A DNA stretch of 64,000 bases from Pseudomonas promysalinigenes (GCF_014269025.2 NZ_CP077094.1:2976001-3040000), one strand, 5' to 3'; shown: positions 27,379 to 36,476, counted from the stretch's first letter. Numbers and translations: made by a program. Notes: generated by a model not told the origin, from the letters alone.

Positions 27379-27758
27379 AAACCACAAATTTCGTTCCTCC
27401 ACGAGTCATTGAGAAATACGACCGGCATTGCACGCACTTCAATGCCGGCCAGGTCGATGAACTGCTTGCTGACTTTTTCACGTTCGATGCGTTCTGGAGC
27501 GGCGCCGGGCTTCCGGAACGCCGGGGTCACGAGCAACTCAGGGAGATGTTCTGCGAAGTCGTCACCGCTCAGACGGTGTCCCATAGCCAAGGCCCAAGCG
27601 CGTTCAGCGAGACTAGGGGGTGGGACTGCCGAAACTGGCATGTCACCCCCATGAACAGCAATGCTCAACCTTGGACATTTAGAGCACTGTTCTTCTGGAC
27701 GTGGGCCGGGGAAGAGTGGCTGTGCGAAGCCGTCATGTGCTATCCACTGGAGGCATGA
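27375..27758 (+). CDS. SnoaL/NTF2-like protein
   Basis: A 127-residue single-domain protein with the pattern of the SnoaL-like cone fold: an N-terminal helix (RVIEKYDRHCTHFNAGQVDE), a central FFTFDAFWSGAGLPERRGHE, and C-terminal strands (WTFRALFFWTWAGEEWL). Such proteins act as small hydrolases, isomerases or ligand-binding proteins. It overlaps the amidohydrolase stop by 4 nt (ATGA) and precedes the COG0523 GTPase by 8 nt, so it is co-translated. No catalytic set is certain. Confidence 0.7.
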   Translation: MKTTNFVPPRVIEKYDRHCTHFNAGQVDELLADFFTFDAFWSGAGLPERRGHEQLREMFCEVVTAQTVSHSQGPSAFSETRGWDCRNWHVTPMNSNAQPWTFRALFFWTWAGEEWLCEAVMCYPLEA

Positions 27759-27766
27759 GGTTTACC

Positions 27767-28729
27767 ATGATGAATTCACCCATTCCTATTGTCGTGGTCA
27801 CCGGATTTCTAGGTGCAGGAAAAACAACCTTTCTACGCACGTTGATCGAAGCAGGCGATCTTAAAAAAACACTGTTCATCGTCAATGAAATTGGCGAAGT
27901 GGGCCTAGATCAACAACTGCTACAAGCCTCCGGTGCTGAAGATCCCATACTGCTAGCAGGGGGTTGCTTGTGCTGCGAGATGAAGTATGACCTCGGTTAT
28001 ACACTGAGAGACGTGTACCTTAAATGGCCCGATGGAAACAGGCCGCCGATTGACAAGATTGTGATCGAAACATCCGGTCTTGCAAGCCCTGCGTCCGTCA
28101 TCCTTCAACTGGCTCAAGATCAGTGGTTGAGAGGTCGATTCCGACTCTCACAGGTCATTGGAATCATTGACTGCGAATTCGGCCTGGAAACCCTTGAATC
28201 CACTGAGCTTGCAGTTGATCAAGTGATCTATTCCGATACTGTAATGCTGAGCAAACAAGACAAAGTGAGCGCTGAAAAATCCGTGCTTCTCACCGAGTGC
28301 GTACTGAAGATAAACCCTCGTGTGAAGATCAAAGGAACCGGCAGCAAGGATATGAAGTCCGCGGCTGATTATTTTCAAGGCCCCACTCGTACACACGCCA
28401 TGCGTCAAATTAGCAAACCGCCAGTGGACCATCTTCTGGAATACAGTGCGGCCAATGTCCCCATTGTAGATGCCCTGCCTTGGGAATTTCTGGCGTGCGC
28501 ACTGGATGAACTGAGCGAAACCTACCGACAAAACCTATTGCGTGTAAAGGGTGTTGTCAATATCAAGGAAGTGAGCACTCCAGTTGTAATACATGGTGTG
28601 CGCGGGATCTTTATGCAACCAGAAGCCCTTCCGTTCAAAGGTAATACCCATACGAGCCTAACCTTGATCAGCCTTGGAACCGATGCAAACGTCATTGCCG
28701 AGCACTTACGCCAGCGATTACGCGCATAG
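27767..28729 (+). CDS. CobW/COG0523 GTPase, probable metallochaperone
   Basis: A 320-residue G3E GTPase. Walker A is GFLGAGKTT (residues 13-21) and the metal-binding CxCC is GGCLCCEMK (Cys67, 69, 70). A Walker B-like ETSGLASPA follows and the C-terminal CobW_C domain is present but lacks a His-rich tail. COG0523 proteins deliver Zn, Co or Fe to specific enzymes. Placement two genes after a metal amidohydrolase suggests a dedicated chaperone for it, as with nitrile hydratase activators. ATGs at 27767 and 27770 are both reachable from ATGAGG. Confidence 0.9.
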   Translation: MMNSPIPIVVVTGFLGAGKTTFLRTLIEAGDLKKTLFIVNEIGEVGLDQQLLQASGAEDPILLAGGCLCCEMKYDLGYTLRDVYLKWPDGNRPPIDKIVIETSGLASPASVILQLAQDQWLRGRFRLSQVIGIIDCEFGLETLESTELAVDQVIYSDTVMLSKQDKVSAEKSVLLTECVLKINPRVKIKGTGSKDMKSAADYFQGPTRTHAMRQISKPPVDHLLEYSAANVPIVDALPWEFLACALDELSETYRQNLLRVKGVVNIKEVSTPVVIHGVRGIFMQPEALPFKGNTHTSLTLISLGTDANVIAEHLRQRLRA

Positions 28730-28907
28730 ATACCCATACCCTCCCATCGTGCACGCCAGACACTAGAGCCTTACCAATTTATTAAGAATACCGGCACCCA
28801 ACTGCGATCGTTTTCTTATCGCAGAGCACCGTCAATTTACGCACCACTCAACTCATCACGCAGATTTGCGTGCAAGCCTAAATCAATTACAAGCAAAGGC
28901 TATGACA

Positions 28908-29768
28908 ATGCGCACCCTCATCACTTGCTTCACTGCAATCGTTGTATCTTTTAATACGCTTGCAGCCGATATGAATGCACGAGACTTCATAGCGGCACCT
29001 GATGGAACAGTGTTAAGCGCCTACTACCTATCCTACTCACACTCGACCCGCTATCGCGGTGACAGTGACATCTATAAAAATGCAAAAGCTACTGTTTCAG
29101 CCTTCGCTTTCCGCCAGGTCTTGTATACCGACCTCTGCGGCGTTATCTGTACACCGCAATTCGTCATTCCCTATGTCGACATTGACAGCCGATCACCAGG
29201 GCAGATGGGGAGTCGGTCTGGTAGCGGCGTGGGCGACCCTCAAATTGGCGGCACACTATTTTTGGTCAATAACCCCAGCACGCAGACCTACAGCGGCTTT
29301 ATGACGCTGCTGACGGTTCCGATTGGTGAATATCACTCGCAAAGTCCTGATGTTTCTCCTGGTGGAAACAGGTGGGTGCTTGATCTTCTTTACAACTACA
29401 CTCAAGGGTTTGGCGAGCGCTGGGTCGTCGAAGCTGATATCGAAGCTCTGCTATTTGGTAAAAACGACGATTACTACGGCGAATCGTTGGAGCAAAAGCC
29501 TGTCTTTCGGCTCCAGACTTTTCTGTCTTATGCATTTACCGATAACACCTATGGCGCACTTCGCTTCATTCAGGGGCACGGCGGAGAGGCTCGGTTTGAT
29601 GGGGCGACCCTTGCTGATACCGAGCAGGATTATACCCAACTCGGCCTTGAACTTGGGAACAAGCTCGATAAAAAAAACCAACTCATGCTCGCATTAACAA
29701 AGGACTTGGATTCAAGCAATACATTCCAGGGCGCGCAAGCGTTGCTTCGTTTTGTTCATGTATACTGA
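28908..29768 (+). CDS. Outer-membrane protein of the SphA/phenol-MetA-pathway family
   Basis: A 286-residue protein with a signal peptide (MRTLITCFTAIVVSFNTLAA) and a beta-strand-rich mature part. GVGDPQIGGTLFLVNNP and TVPIGEYHSQSPDVSPGGNR match the family of transport-like outer-membrane proteins often found in aromatic degradation operons. The ATG at 28908 is favoured over 28902 because AAAGG would then be 8 nt away. It lies 178 bp after the GTPase gene and 17 bp before the MFS transporter, so it probably belongs to the same uptake unit. Confidence 0.75.
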   Translation: MRTLITCFTAIVVSFNTLAADMNARDFIAAPDGTVLSAYYLSYSHSTRYRGDSDIYKNAKATVSAFAFRQVLYTDLCGVICTPQFVIPYVDIDSRSPGQMGSRSGSGVGDPQIGGTLFLVNNPSTQTYSGFMTLLTVPIGEYHSQSPDVSPGGNRWVLDLLYNYTQGFGERWVVEADIEALLFGKNDDYYGESLEQKPVFRLQTFLSYAFTDNTYGALRFIQGHGGEARFDGATLADTEQDYTQLGLELGNKLDKKNQLMLALTKDLDSSNTFQGAQALLRFVHVY

Positions 29769-29785
29769 TCTGAGCGAATACCATA

Positions 29786-30958
29786 ATGACTATAAATAGC
29801 ACAACCGGACAGCATGCAGTTACAGAGGTGTCCTCTTCTTCAACGCTACGCTTGACAGCAATTATTGTACTGGCTTCCTTCCTTCCGCTTGTCATGATGA
29901 CCGCGCCGGCCTTCACTGCTCAATTTTCTACACAGTTGGCATTGAACCCTGCTCAGATCGGCAGCCTATTCATGGCGGAACTGGGTGCAATGAGCCTTGC
30001 GACACTGCCTGCACTCTTTTGGATCAAGCGCGTGAATCTTCGTACCGCCGCGGTGGTTTCAAGCTTGATATTTTTGACTGGTAACCTGTTATCCGCCACT
30101 GTTCCCAGTTACAGCTATTTACTGCCTCTACGTTTCTTCACGGCCCTAGGTGGCGGATCACTCATGATCATTTGCATGAGTACCGCAGCGACCCTTCCTA
30201 ACCCTGCTAAAGCCTATGGGCTTTGGGTTCTCGGGCAACTGCTCATGGGCGCGATAGGCATCCAGATCTTACCGGGGTTGTTCGAACGATTTGGCTTGGC
30301 TGTTGGATATATGCTGATGGCAGCCCTGATGGCAGCCACATTGACGCTTACAAAAGCATTCCCCAGATCCCTACCTAGTGGAACGGCAACAACCCATTCA
30401 CTGGCACATAAAGGGAGCGTCATACTCGGGTTGCTTGCAGTCTTCGTGTTTGATTTGAGCATAAGCGGCGTGTGGACATTCATTGGAAGCATCGCTGCTG
30501 CCAGTGGTATTTCGATTCAAAGCAGCAGTACCATCCTCGCGGTAGCTACGCTTATGGGAGTTGCAGGTGCCGGTGCTGCCTCGCTGACAGGCAGCCGCCC
30601 ATCGAGAATCCCTATGACGGTAATGGGCTATGCCGCACTGATCACCTCGGTATTGTTACTCGTCGATAAGCCTGACCTGCTGCGCTTCGCCTTCGCGGCG
30701 TTGGCATTCAAGTTCACTTGGACTTTCGTTCTTCCTTTGGTGATGGCGTGCATTGCGGACCTCGACCCATCCGGCCGCTTGATGAATGTCACCAATCTGG
30801 TGGTGGGCGGCGGTTTGGCGCTGGGGCCCGCCCTGGCCGGGCAGCTGATCCAGGCACAGGGCAGCTATACCCTCACACTCCTGGGCTCAGCAGCTCTGTG
30901 TTCAGCCTCACTGGCCCTGGTACTTTTGAGCCGAGCGTCGCGATCAGTCACACCATGA
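29786..30958 (+). CDS. MFS transporter
   Basis: A 390-residue major facilitator with about 12 predicted membrane segments, including LTAIIVLASFLPLVMMTAPA and GSLFMAELGAMSLATLPALF. The loop between segments 2 and 3 lacks the standard GxxxDxxGRR signature (it has FWIKRVNLRTAAV), so it is an atypical MFS. It should import or export the compound handled by the amidohydrolase operon. It follows the outer-membrane protein by 17 bp and ends 21 bp from the convergent AraC gene. Confidence 0.82.
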   Translation: MTINSTTGQHAVTEVSSSSTLRLTAIIVLASFLPLVMMTAPAFTAQFSTQLALNPAQIGSLFMAELGAMSLATLPALFWIKRVNLRTAAVVSSLIFLTGNLLSATVPSYSYLLPLRFFTALGGGSLMIICMSTAATLPNPAKAYGLWVLGQLLMGAIGIQILPGLFERFGLAVGYMLMAALMAATLTLTKAFPRSLPSGTATTHSLAHKGSVILGLLAVFVFDLSISGVWTFIGSIAAASGISIQSSSTILAVATLMGVAGAGAASLTGSRPSRIPMTVMGYAALITSVLLLVDKPDLLRFAFAALAFKFTWTFVLPLVMACIADLDPSGRLMNVTNLVVGGGLALGPALAGQLIQAQGSYTLTLLGSAALCSASLALVLLSRASRSVTP

Positions 30959-30979
30959 CACTTTGAAGCGAAACTCACC

Positions 30980-31930
30980 TCAGTAAAGCGCAAAGGCCCC
31001 ACCTTGGCGCCACGCCTTTGGGGGCATGCCAAATCGCTGACGAAACTCCCGGGAGAAGTGCGTATTACTGTTGAAACCGCAGTGATACGCCACTTCACTG
31101 ATGGTGAAATGCCTGAATGCTGGCTCCCGCAATATTTTCCTGCTCAGGTCCAATCGTCGCTCCCTGATGTACTTTGCGGGCGAGGTATCGATTTGCTTCA
31201 TAACGGTATATAAATGGCGGCAACTCACACCCAATACCATAGCGATTTGCTCGGGCGTTAGCTCGGGATCTCGAAGCCGGCTATCGATTTCTCGGACGGC
31301 TGACGCCAGAAGCATTGAGTTAGAGACAGAAGCTTGTCTATTACCGTTAGACAAATATGACGTAAACGCGGTCTGACAGGTCGCCAACAGCATTTCTGCC
31401 AGGAAATCACTGTCCAGTTCTTGAGAAGACGGGCCATTAGAAAAAATCGACTCCATCAACTCATGAATGATTCGGCTGCTCCCGGAGTCAGGCAGCGCTT
31501 TACCCGACAGCATCTTTGCACAGGGAAATCTCCGATCAAATTTTGACCGTGGGATTATCAACGATGTGAAGGTCGCAGACTTCTGACAGAAAAAGTCATA
31601 TTCGAACGCAGTATCCAGAAAAAAAATCTCACCATCTTTCAATTCGACCGCTTGACTATTTACATTGAGATTTGCCTTGCCTGATGACTTAACTGTCACC
31701 GCATAGGGTGCTGTACCGGTATGGTCAGCCTGATGGCGGATCAGATGGGGCGAGACTTCAGAGCGAGTCAGTTTCAAGGCCCCTATGGATTGAGTACTGA
31801 ACTGCCCCTTGAAGCTACGATTCCCATCGAGCGTATGTAGCTCTACTTTCCAAAGCAAACCTTGCATCGTCGAGTGAATGGCAGGCAGTTCTTTCTCGGC
31901 AAAGCATGATTCCAATGTCAGCCTTTCCAT
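30980..31930 (-). CDS. AraC-family regulator (FeaR-like AraC_binding_2 type)
   Basis: A 316-residue regulator. The N-terminal 170 residues form a cupin-like sensing domain of the AraC-binding-2 kind. The C-terminal double helix-turn-helix carries LTPEQIAMVLGVSCRHLYTV and FTISEVAYHCGFNSNTHFSR. The ATG at 31930 has an AGGAGGGGG site upstream; the open frame continues to 32017. FeaR, the activator for phenylethylamine/tyramine use, has the same architecture. It may control the convergent operon beside it or the divergent SDR/permease, but its target is not shown by the sequence. Confidence 0.85.
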   Translation of the reverse strand: MERLTLESCFAEKELPAIHSTMQGLLWKVELHTLDGNRSFKGQFSTQSIGALKLTRSEVSPHLIRHQADHTGTAPYAVTVKSSGKANLNVNSQAVELKDGEIFFLDTAFEYDFFCQKSATFTSLIIPRSKFDRRFPCAKMLSGKALPDSGSSRIIHELMESIFSNGPSSQELDSDFLAEMLLATCQTAFTSYLSNGNRQASVSNSMLLASAVREIDSRLRDPELTPEQIAMVLGVSCRHLYTVMKQIDTSPAKYIRERRLDLSRKILREPAFRHFTISEVAYHCGFNSNTHFSREFRQRFGMPPKAWRQGGAFALY

Positions 31931-31997
31931 ACTCCCCCTCCTGAGCCAAGCGACTATTTGGCAGCGCCTCAAGATGCTCGTGTTCGTTGGTGTCTTA

Positions 31998-33194
31998 TCA
32001 TGCCTGAGCCACTGCACAGGTGGATCGCAACCTGATCATCAGGTAGCTCAACGCAGAGCCTATACCTGCGGCAGCAATCACGATACACATCGGTCGTGGT
32101 GAGTCATGGGCGAGGCTTCCAACCCAGGCACTGAACACGGCGCCCAGTGCAAACTGGGTCGAGACCGCCAGCCCCGCGGCGGCTCCCGCGTTCTCAGGAA
32201 AGCGTTTGAGCAAGCTCGCAACACAGTTCGCGCCCATTAGCCCCGTGACACTGACGTACAGGATCACGAAACCAACAATACCCCAGAGCGTCATCGTCTC
32301 GCTGCTGCTTAGCACGATCAAGCCCACTGCGGAGACGCCTGCGAATGTCGCCCCGATCCCCAGCATAGGCAGGGCGCCGAGCCGGCTCACCAAGCGGGCA
32401 TTAGCGACTGTCATGATTATCACGCCGACAATGTTCAGTGCGAACAACCAGCCGTAGCCATGTGGAGAGACGCCGAAGTATCCGATGTAAACGTAGGGAG
32501 ACGCCGTGATGAAGGCGAACATTCCACCAAACGAAAGCCCCATGCACAGAATGTAGGCGACCGCCGTTGGGTCGGTCGCGATGCGCCAGTAACCCAACAG
32601 CGCAGCAGCGACCGACTGGCTCCGATTGTCGGGATGATGCGTCTCCCGGATGCTGAATATAGAAGCGAGCAGGCAAGTGGTCGCGAAAACGAACAGCCCG
32701 GCAAAAATCACCCGCCAGCCATCGATAAGCATCAGGAAACTGCCCGCCAGCGGAGCCACGAGCGTGGCAAGCATGGTGACCAGATGCATCAAGGACAAGG
32801 TTTTAGCGGCTTCGCCCAGGGAGAAAAGATCCCTGACGATGGTACGCGCCAGCACGGATGCTGCGGCGCCACCGAGCGCCTGGAGGAAACGCCAGGCGAT
32901 AAGTTGTTCCACCGAAGTCGCCAACATGCATCCCACCGAAGCCACCAGATACAGCGCCATCCCCCCAAGCAGCAATGGCTTTCGCCCGTACCGATCCGAA
33001 AGCGGGCCGTAGAAGAGCATGCCAATGCAAAGACCTGTCAAGAAGACACCGATGGTCATCTGCACACTAGCAGCGCTAGCGTTCAAATCGTCTGCTATGG
33101 AGGGCAAGCTGGGCAGGTACGTGTCTATAGATAACGGTGCAAACGCCACAAGGGCAGCCAGCAAAATGATCAGGCGTCGCGGGTTGTCCAGCAT
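31998..33194 (-). CDS. Bcr/CflA-type MFS drug/metabolite exporter, copy 1
   Basis: A 398-residue MFS protein with the Bcr/CflA signature LSIDTYLPSLPSIADDLN in the first membrane segment and LFYGPLSDRYGRKPLLLGG after the second. It exports small molecules or drugs by proton antiport. The gene follows hpaR on the same strand, and an ATAAC/GTTAT repeat 38 bp upstream shares an 11-mer with the hpaG1 promoter, so HpaR probably represses it. A second Bcr/CflA gene lies at 47885-49105. Confidence 0.88.
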   Translation of the reverse strand: MLDNPRRLIILLAALVAFAPLSIDTYLPSLPSIADDLNASAASVQMTIGVFLTGLCIGMLFYGPLSDRYGRKPLLLGGMALYLVASVGCMLATSVEQLIAWRFLQALGGAAASVLARTIVRDLFSLGEAAKTLSLMHLVTMLATLVAPLAGSFLMLIDGWRVIFAGLFVFATTCLLASIFSIRETHHPDNRSQSVAAALLGYWRIATDPTAVAYILCMGLSFGGMFAFITASPYVYIGYFGVSPHGYGWLFALNIVGVIIMTVANARLVSRLGALPMLGIGATFAGVSAVGLIVLSSSETMTLWGIVGFVILYVSVTGLMGANCVASLLKRFPENAGAAAGLAVSTQFALGAVFSAWVGSLAHDSPRPMCIVIAAAGIGSALSYLMIRLRSTCAVAQA

Positions 33195-33231
33195 GTGTGC
33201 TCCACAGCGATTTCAAAGGGCGAGAAAAACG

Positions 33232-33249
33232 ATAACATCTTAACGTTAT
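33232..33249. promoter_or_regulatory. HpaR-type operator candidate upstream of MFS gene
   Basis: ATAAC (33232-33236) and GTTAT (33245-33249) flank ATCTTAAC. TAACATCTTAA (33233-33243) is identical to 34949-34959 inside the hpaG1 promoter. Confidence 0.5.
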
Positions 33250-33282
33250 GTCGCGCACCTTCTCTCTGCGAGCACGTTGTTC

Positions 33283-33705
33283 CTAGGGCTCTATCTTCTT
33301 CAAGTCGTTCAACAAGGCAATGAGCTGGTCCATTTTTTCTTGGCCAAATTGGGCATGGATCTTCTGGTAGTTTCTCTCCATGTCTCCACTCATGGCAGCA
33401 AAAAGAGCCTGCCCCCGCTCAGTGAGACTGACGAAAACCCTCCGCTGATCCTGCTGTGATTTTTGACGCAGAACGACACCATCACGCTCCAGTCGGCTGA
33501 GCACACCGGTCATGCTGGGTTTCAGAATGCACGCCTGGTGTGCCAACTGATGGCTTTCAAGTTCACCCTGCTGGCTAAGAATACGAATGACCCGCCATTG
33601 CTGTTCAGTGAGGTCATGCTCATTCAGTGACGGCCTGAAAAATGCCATTGCGGCCTCTCTTGCTTGCAGGAGAGTCAGAGTGAGAGAAGGTCTAGGTTTA
33701 GCCAT
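33283..33705 (-). CDS. hpaR: MarR-family repressor HpaR, copy 1
   Basis: A 140-residue winged-helix MarR protein. PRPSLTLTLLQAREAAMAFF and LTEQQWRVIRILSQQGELE are typical of HpaR/HpcR, the repressor of the homoprotocatechuate meta operon. KPSMTGVLSRLERDGVV is the recognition helix and DQRRVFVSLTERG the wing. The ATG at 33705 gives the same length as the second copy at 42577-42999. The open frame runs to a TTG at 33711. It is encoded just upstream of the MFS exporter, with hpaA and the hpa operon on its other side. Confidence 0.9.
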   Translation of the reverse strand: MAKPRPSLTLTLLQAREAAMAFFRPSLNEHDLTEQQWRVIRILSQQGELESHQLAHQACILKPSMTGVLSRLERDGVVLRQKSQQDQRRVFVSLTERGQALFAAMSGDMERNYQKIHAQFGQEKMDQLIALLNDLKKIEP

Positions 33706-33944
33706 GATCAAACCACGTCAAATGAGCGAAACGGCAGCTTATTAGTATGCCTGTATAGGTGCAAGAAAGGCCAAGCTCTGTCGCATCACCATTAAAGCCT
33801 TGGGATGCATCGCAGAGGTTGCTTGAGCCAATCCTATGAAAAGTACAATTTCTCCCACGAAAACCTCATTCTCCAGGGAGGGGTTAGCTGCGACCATCTG
33901 GGTACAACAATCAAGATGACCGGAGCGCTTGAGCCGTGTCCAGA

Positions 33945-34850
33945 TCAGCTCAGTCCAGAATGTCGTTGCCGGTAATCTCCCGGCGTGAGGTTAGCGTACC
34001 GTTGGAAAAACCGGCTGAAGTAGGCCGGATCTTTGAAACCCAGCTGGTAACAGACCTCATTCGCGGAGCTGCCACTGAAAAGCAGCAGCCTTTTGGCTTC
34101 CTGCATGAGCCGCTCCTGGATGAGTCGCTTCGATGGAAGGTCTGCGATTCGACGACATACATCGTTCAGCCTTGGCTCTGTGACTCCAATACCAGCTGCA
34201 TACCTAGAAAGCGGCCAATGCTCACGGTAATGAGCTTCAATCAGCTCATTGAATCGGTGAAAAATCTTGAGATCCTCCCGTCGTGCCGGCGTCGCCTTCA
34301 CAGAGTTGGAGCACAGCCTAAGCAGGCTGATCATGATCAATCTCGTCAGATTTTCCAAAGCCGCACCGCGGCCTGGTCGTTGATCAGCGATTTCATTACT
34401 CAGCTCTTCAAACATCAGCTCAACACGCCTCGCTTCAGCCGCATAAGCCGACGAAAGGCCGGTCAGCGCAACACATGCCGGCGCCACCTGGAGACCAGAA
34501 GACACGAGACTGCCATCTGCCTCAATCAGCTGCCATACCAGTTGCTGGCGAACCGTCAACACGTGCCCGTCGCTGTCCTGCTCAGTGACGAAGGAATGCG
34601 CGACCGTCGGGGGCGTAAGGAAGAACATCGGGCCGGACTCGATGTACTGCTGATCATCGAGATACACACGGACGGTACCCGTTTTCACGTAGTGAACCTG
34701 GAAGAACCGATCATGCCGATGGACAGGCATGTTCCTGCCAAAAAATCCGGCGAGATTGCCCAGTCGGTCGTAGTGAACCTCGCTATCGCTGTAGCGTTGG
34801 TCGTACACCTGGCCGATGTTGATATTCGGTATTGGCTGGCGATCAGTCAT
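33945..34850 (-). CDS. hpaA: 4-Hydroxyphenylacetate catabolism activator HpaA (AraC family)
   Basis: A 301-residue AraC/XylS regulator. The N-terminus MTDRQPIPNINIGQVYDQRY and the cupin region FGRNMPVHRHDRFFQVHYV are typical of HpaA. The C-terminal helix-turn-helix pair includes LSRYAAGIGVTEPRLNDVCR and SANEVCYQLGFKDPAYFSRF. HpaA activates the 4-hydroxyphenylacetate hydroxylase genes in response to the substrate. It is divergent from hpaG1 across a 176-bp region holding the hpaG1 promoter. Confidence 0.92.
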   Translation of the reverse strand: MTDRQPIPNINIGQVYDQRYSDSEVHYDRLGNLAGFFGRNMPVHRHDRFFQVHYVKTGTVRVYLDDQQYIESGPMFFLTPPTVAHSFVTEQDSDGHVLTVRQQLVWQLIEADGSLVSSGLQVAPACVALTGLSSAYAAEARRVELMFEELSNEIADQRPGRGAALENLTRLIMISLLRLCSNSVKATPARREDLKIFHRFNELIEAHYREHWPLSRYAAGIGVTEPRLNDVCRRIADLPSKRLIQERLMQEAKRLLLFSGSSANEVCYQLGFKDPAYFSRFFQRYANLTPGDYRQRHSGLS

Positions 34851-34937
34851 CGATTTCTACTCGTTTTTCTTGTCGTTGCAATTGGCCGCTACGCCCATGG
34901 TGCACCTGTGTCAGAGGAAGCGCTATGGCATGAATGC

Positions 34938-34981
34938 TTGACGGTCGTTAACATCTTAAATATAACGTTAACACATTAACG
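34938..34981 (+). promoter_or_regulatory. Sigma-70 promoter of the hpa operon with overlapping operator
   Basis: TTGACG (34938-34943) and TATAAC (34961-34966) are separated by 17 nt, an excellent sigma-70 pair. GTTAAC occurs at 34947 and 34967, 20 bp apart, and TTAACG again at 34976, so repeated GTTAAC sites cover the spacer, the -10 and the probable start. A repressor bound here would block transcription, as expected for HpaR. The TAACATCTTAA core also lies upstream of the MFS gene. Confidence 0.72.
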
Positions 34982-35026
34982 AGTTTTGTAGGGCTCTCGC
35001 TGCCCTACCCCTGCCAGGAGAAAAGC

Positions 35027-35698
35027 ATGAGCCTTGCCCTGCATAACGCTGCAACCGGCACCTTGTTTGGCGTTGCGCTGAACTACACCGGTCTGCTGAA
35101 AAAACGTCTCGCCGAGTTTGAGCAACCGCCCTACAAACAAGCCCCGGTCAAGCCGGTGCTGTTCATCAAAACCCCCAACACTCGTAACGCTCATGGCGCC
35201 GAAGTGGTTCAGCCCGCTGGCGAGCGCTTGCAACCAGGCCCAGCGCTGGGTGTGGTTATTGGCAAGGACGCCAGCCGAGTGAGCGCCGCTGAGGCGCTGA
35301 ACTATGTGGCCGGTTACACCATCGTCAACGAGTTCAGTCTGCCTGAAGACAGCTACTACCGCCCGGCTGTGAAGGCCAAGTGCCGCGATGGTTTCTGTGC
35401 CATTGGCCCAGAGCTGGTACCAGTTGCGGCCATTGCAGACCCACACCAACTGACAATCAAGCTCTCTGTGAACGGCAAGGTTGTGCAAGAGAACACCACT
35501 GCCAATCTGGTACGGGGCGTCCCACAACTGATCGCTGAACTGAGCGAGTTTATGACCTTGCACGAAGGCGACGTGCTGATCACCGGTACGCCTGAAGGGC
35601 GCGTCGACGTTCAGCCTGGAGACTTTGTCGAAGTCGAAATAAACGGCCTCGGCCGTCTGGCTAACAACATCGTGGCTGAATCAGAGGACCAAGCATGA
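35027..35698 (+). CDS. hpaG1: Homoprotocatechuate pathway isomerase/decarboxylase, N-terminal-type subunit HpaG1
   Basis: A 223-residue fumarylacetoacetate hydrolase-fold protein equal to the first half of enteric HpaG (HpcE). Family features include LFGVALNYTGLLKKRL, a KTPNT stretch, and the late ITGTPEGRVDVQPGD. With HpaG2 it decarboxylates and isomerises 5-oxo-pent-3-ene-1,2,5-tricarboxylate to 2-oxohept-3-ene-1,7-dioate. AGGAG lies 8 nt upstream of the start. In enteric bacteria the two halves are fused; here they overlap by 4 nt (ATGA), a split form usual in Pseudomonas. Confidence 0.93.
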   Translation: MSLALHNAATGTLFGVALNYTGLLKKRLAEFEQPPYKQAPVKPVLFIKTPNTRNAHGAEVVQPAGERLQPGPALGVVIGKDASRVSAAEALNYVAGYTIVNEFSLPEDSYYRPAVKAKCRDGFCAIGPELVPVAAIADPHQLTIKLSVNGKVVQENTTANLVRGVPQLIAELSEFMTLHEGDVLITGTPEGRVDVQPGDFVEVEINGLGRLANNIVAESEDQA

Positions 35699-36471
35699 AA
35701 CACGCTCGCATCCGTTATGAGGGCAGCGTTCATGCTGTCACCGTTGAGGCCAACAATGCGGTTCGCCTTAGCGATGGCCGTCTAGTTGCTGAAGAAAACG
35801 TTGAGTGGCTTCCGCCAGCCAACGGCAGTATGTTCGCCCTGGGTCTGAACTACGCCGACCACGCCCGCGAACTGGCCTTCGCCCCGCCTACCGAGCCGCT
35901 GGCGTTCATCAAGTCGCCAGGCACCTACACCGGCCACGATCAGATCACATGGCGCCCGGACAACGTCGAGTACATGCACTACGAGTGCGAACTGGTCGCG
36001 GTTATCGGCAAGCCTGCAAAGAACGTCAAGCGTGAGAACGCTCTGGAATATGTCGCCGGCTACACAGTGTGTAACGACTATGCCATCCGTGACTTTCTTG
36101 AGAACTACTACCGCCCCAACCTGCGGGTGAAGAACCGCGACGCCACCACTCCGGTCGGCCCGTGGATCGTCGATGCCGCTGATGTGCCGGACGTGAGCAA
36201 CCTGAAGCTTCGCACCTGGATCAACGGTGAGCTGAAGCAAGAAGGCACCACCGCGGACATGATTTTCGACATCCCACACCTGATCGAATACTTCTCCAGC
36301 TTTATGACCCTGCAACCGGGCGACATGATCGCCACCGGTACGCCAGAAGGCCTGGCTGACGTGGTGCCGGGCGATGAAGTGGTGGTGGAAGTAGAAGGCG
36401 TCGGTCGCCTGGTCAATCGAATCGTCAGCGAAGCTGACTTCTTCAAAAACAAAAAACTCGCTGAGGCTTAA
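35695..36471 (+). CDS. hpaG2: Homoprotocatechuate pathway isomerase/decarboxylase, C-terminal-type subunit HpaG2
   Basis: A 258-residue FAH-fold enzyme equal to the second half of HpaG. Metal-site and family motifs are MHYECELVAVIGKPAKNV, GYTVCNDYAIRDFLENYY and ATGTPEGLADVVPGDEVVV. It acts in the same decarboxylation/isomerisation step as HpaG1. It is translationally coupled to HpaG1 and followed after 5 nt by hpaE. Codon use is strongly GC-ending from here to hpaI. Confidence 0.95.
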   Translation: MKHARIRYEGSVHAVTVEANNAVRLSDGRLVAEENVEWLPPANGSMFALGLNYADHARELAFAPPTEPLAFIKSPGTYTGHDQITWRPDNVEYMHYECELVAVIGKPAKNVKRENALEYVAGYTVCNDYAIRDFLENYYRPNLRVKNRDATTPVGPWIVDAADVPDVSNLKLRTWINGELKQEGTTADMIFDIPHLIEYFSSFMTLQPGDMIATGTPEGLADVVPGDEVVVEVEGVGRLVNRIVSEADFFKNKKLAEA

Positions 36472-36476
36472 CTCGC

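Noticed and set aside
32460..33134. 224-residue plus-strand open frame opposite the Bcr/CflA exporter
   Set aside because: It is highly charged low-complexity sequence, typical of antisense reading of a membrane-protein gene.
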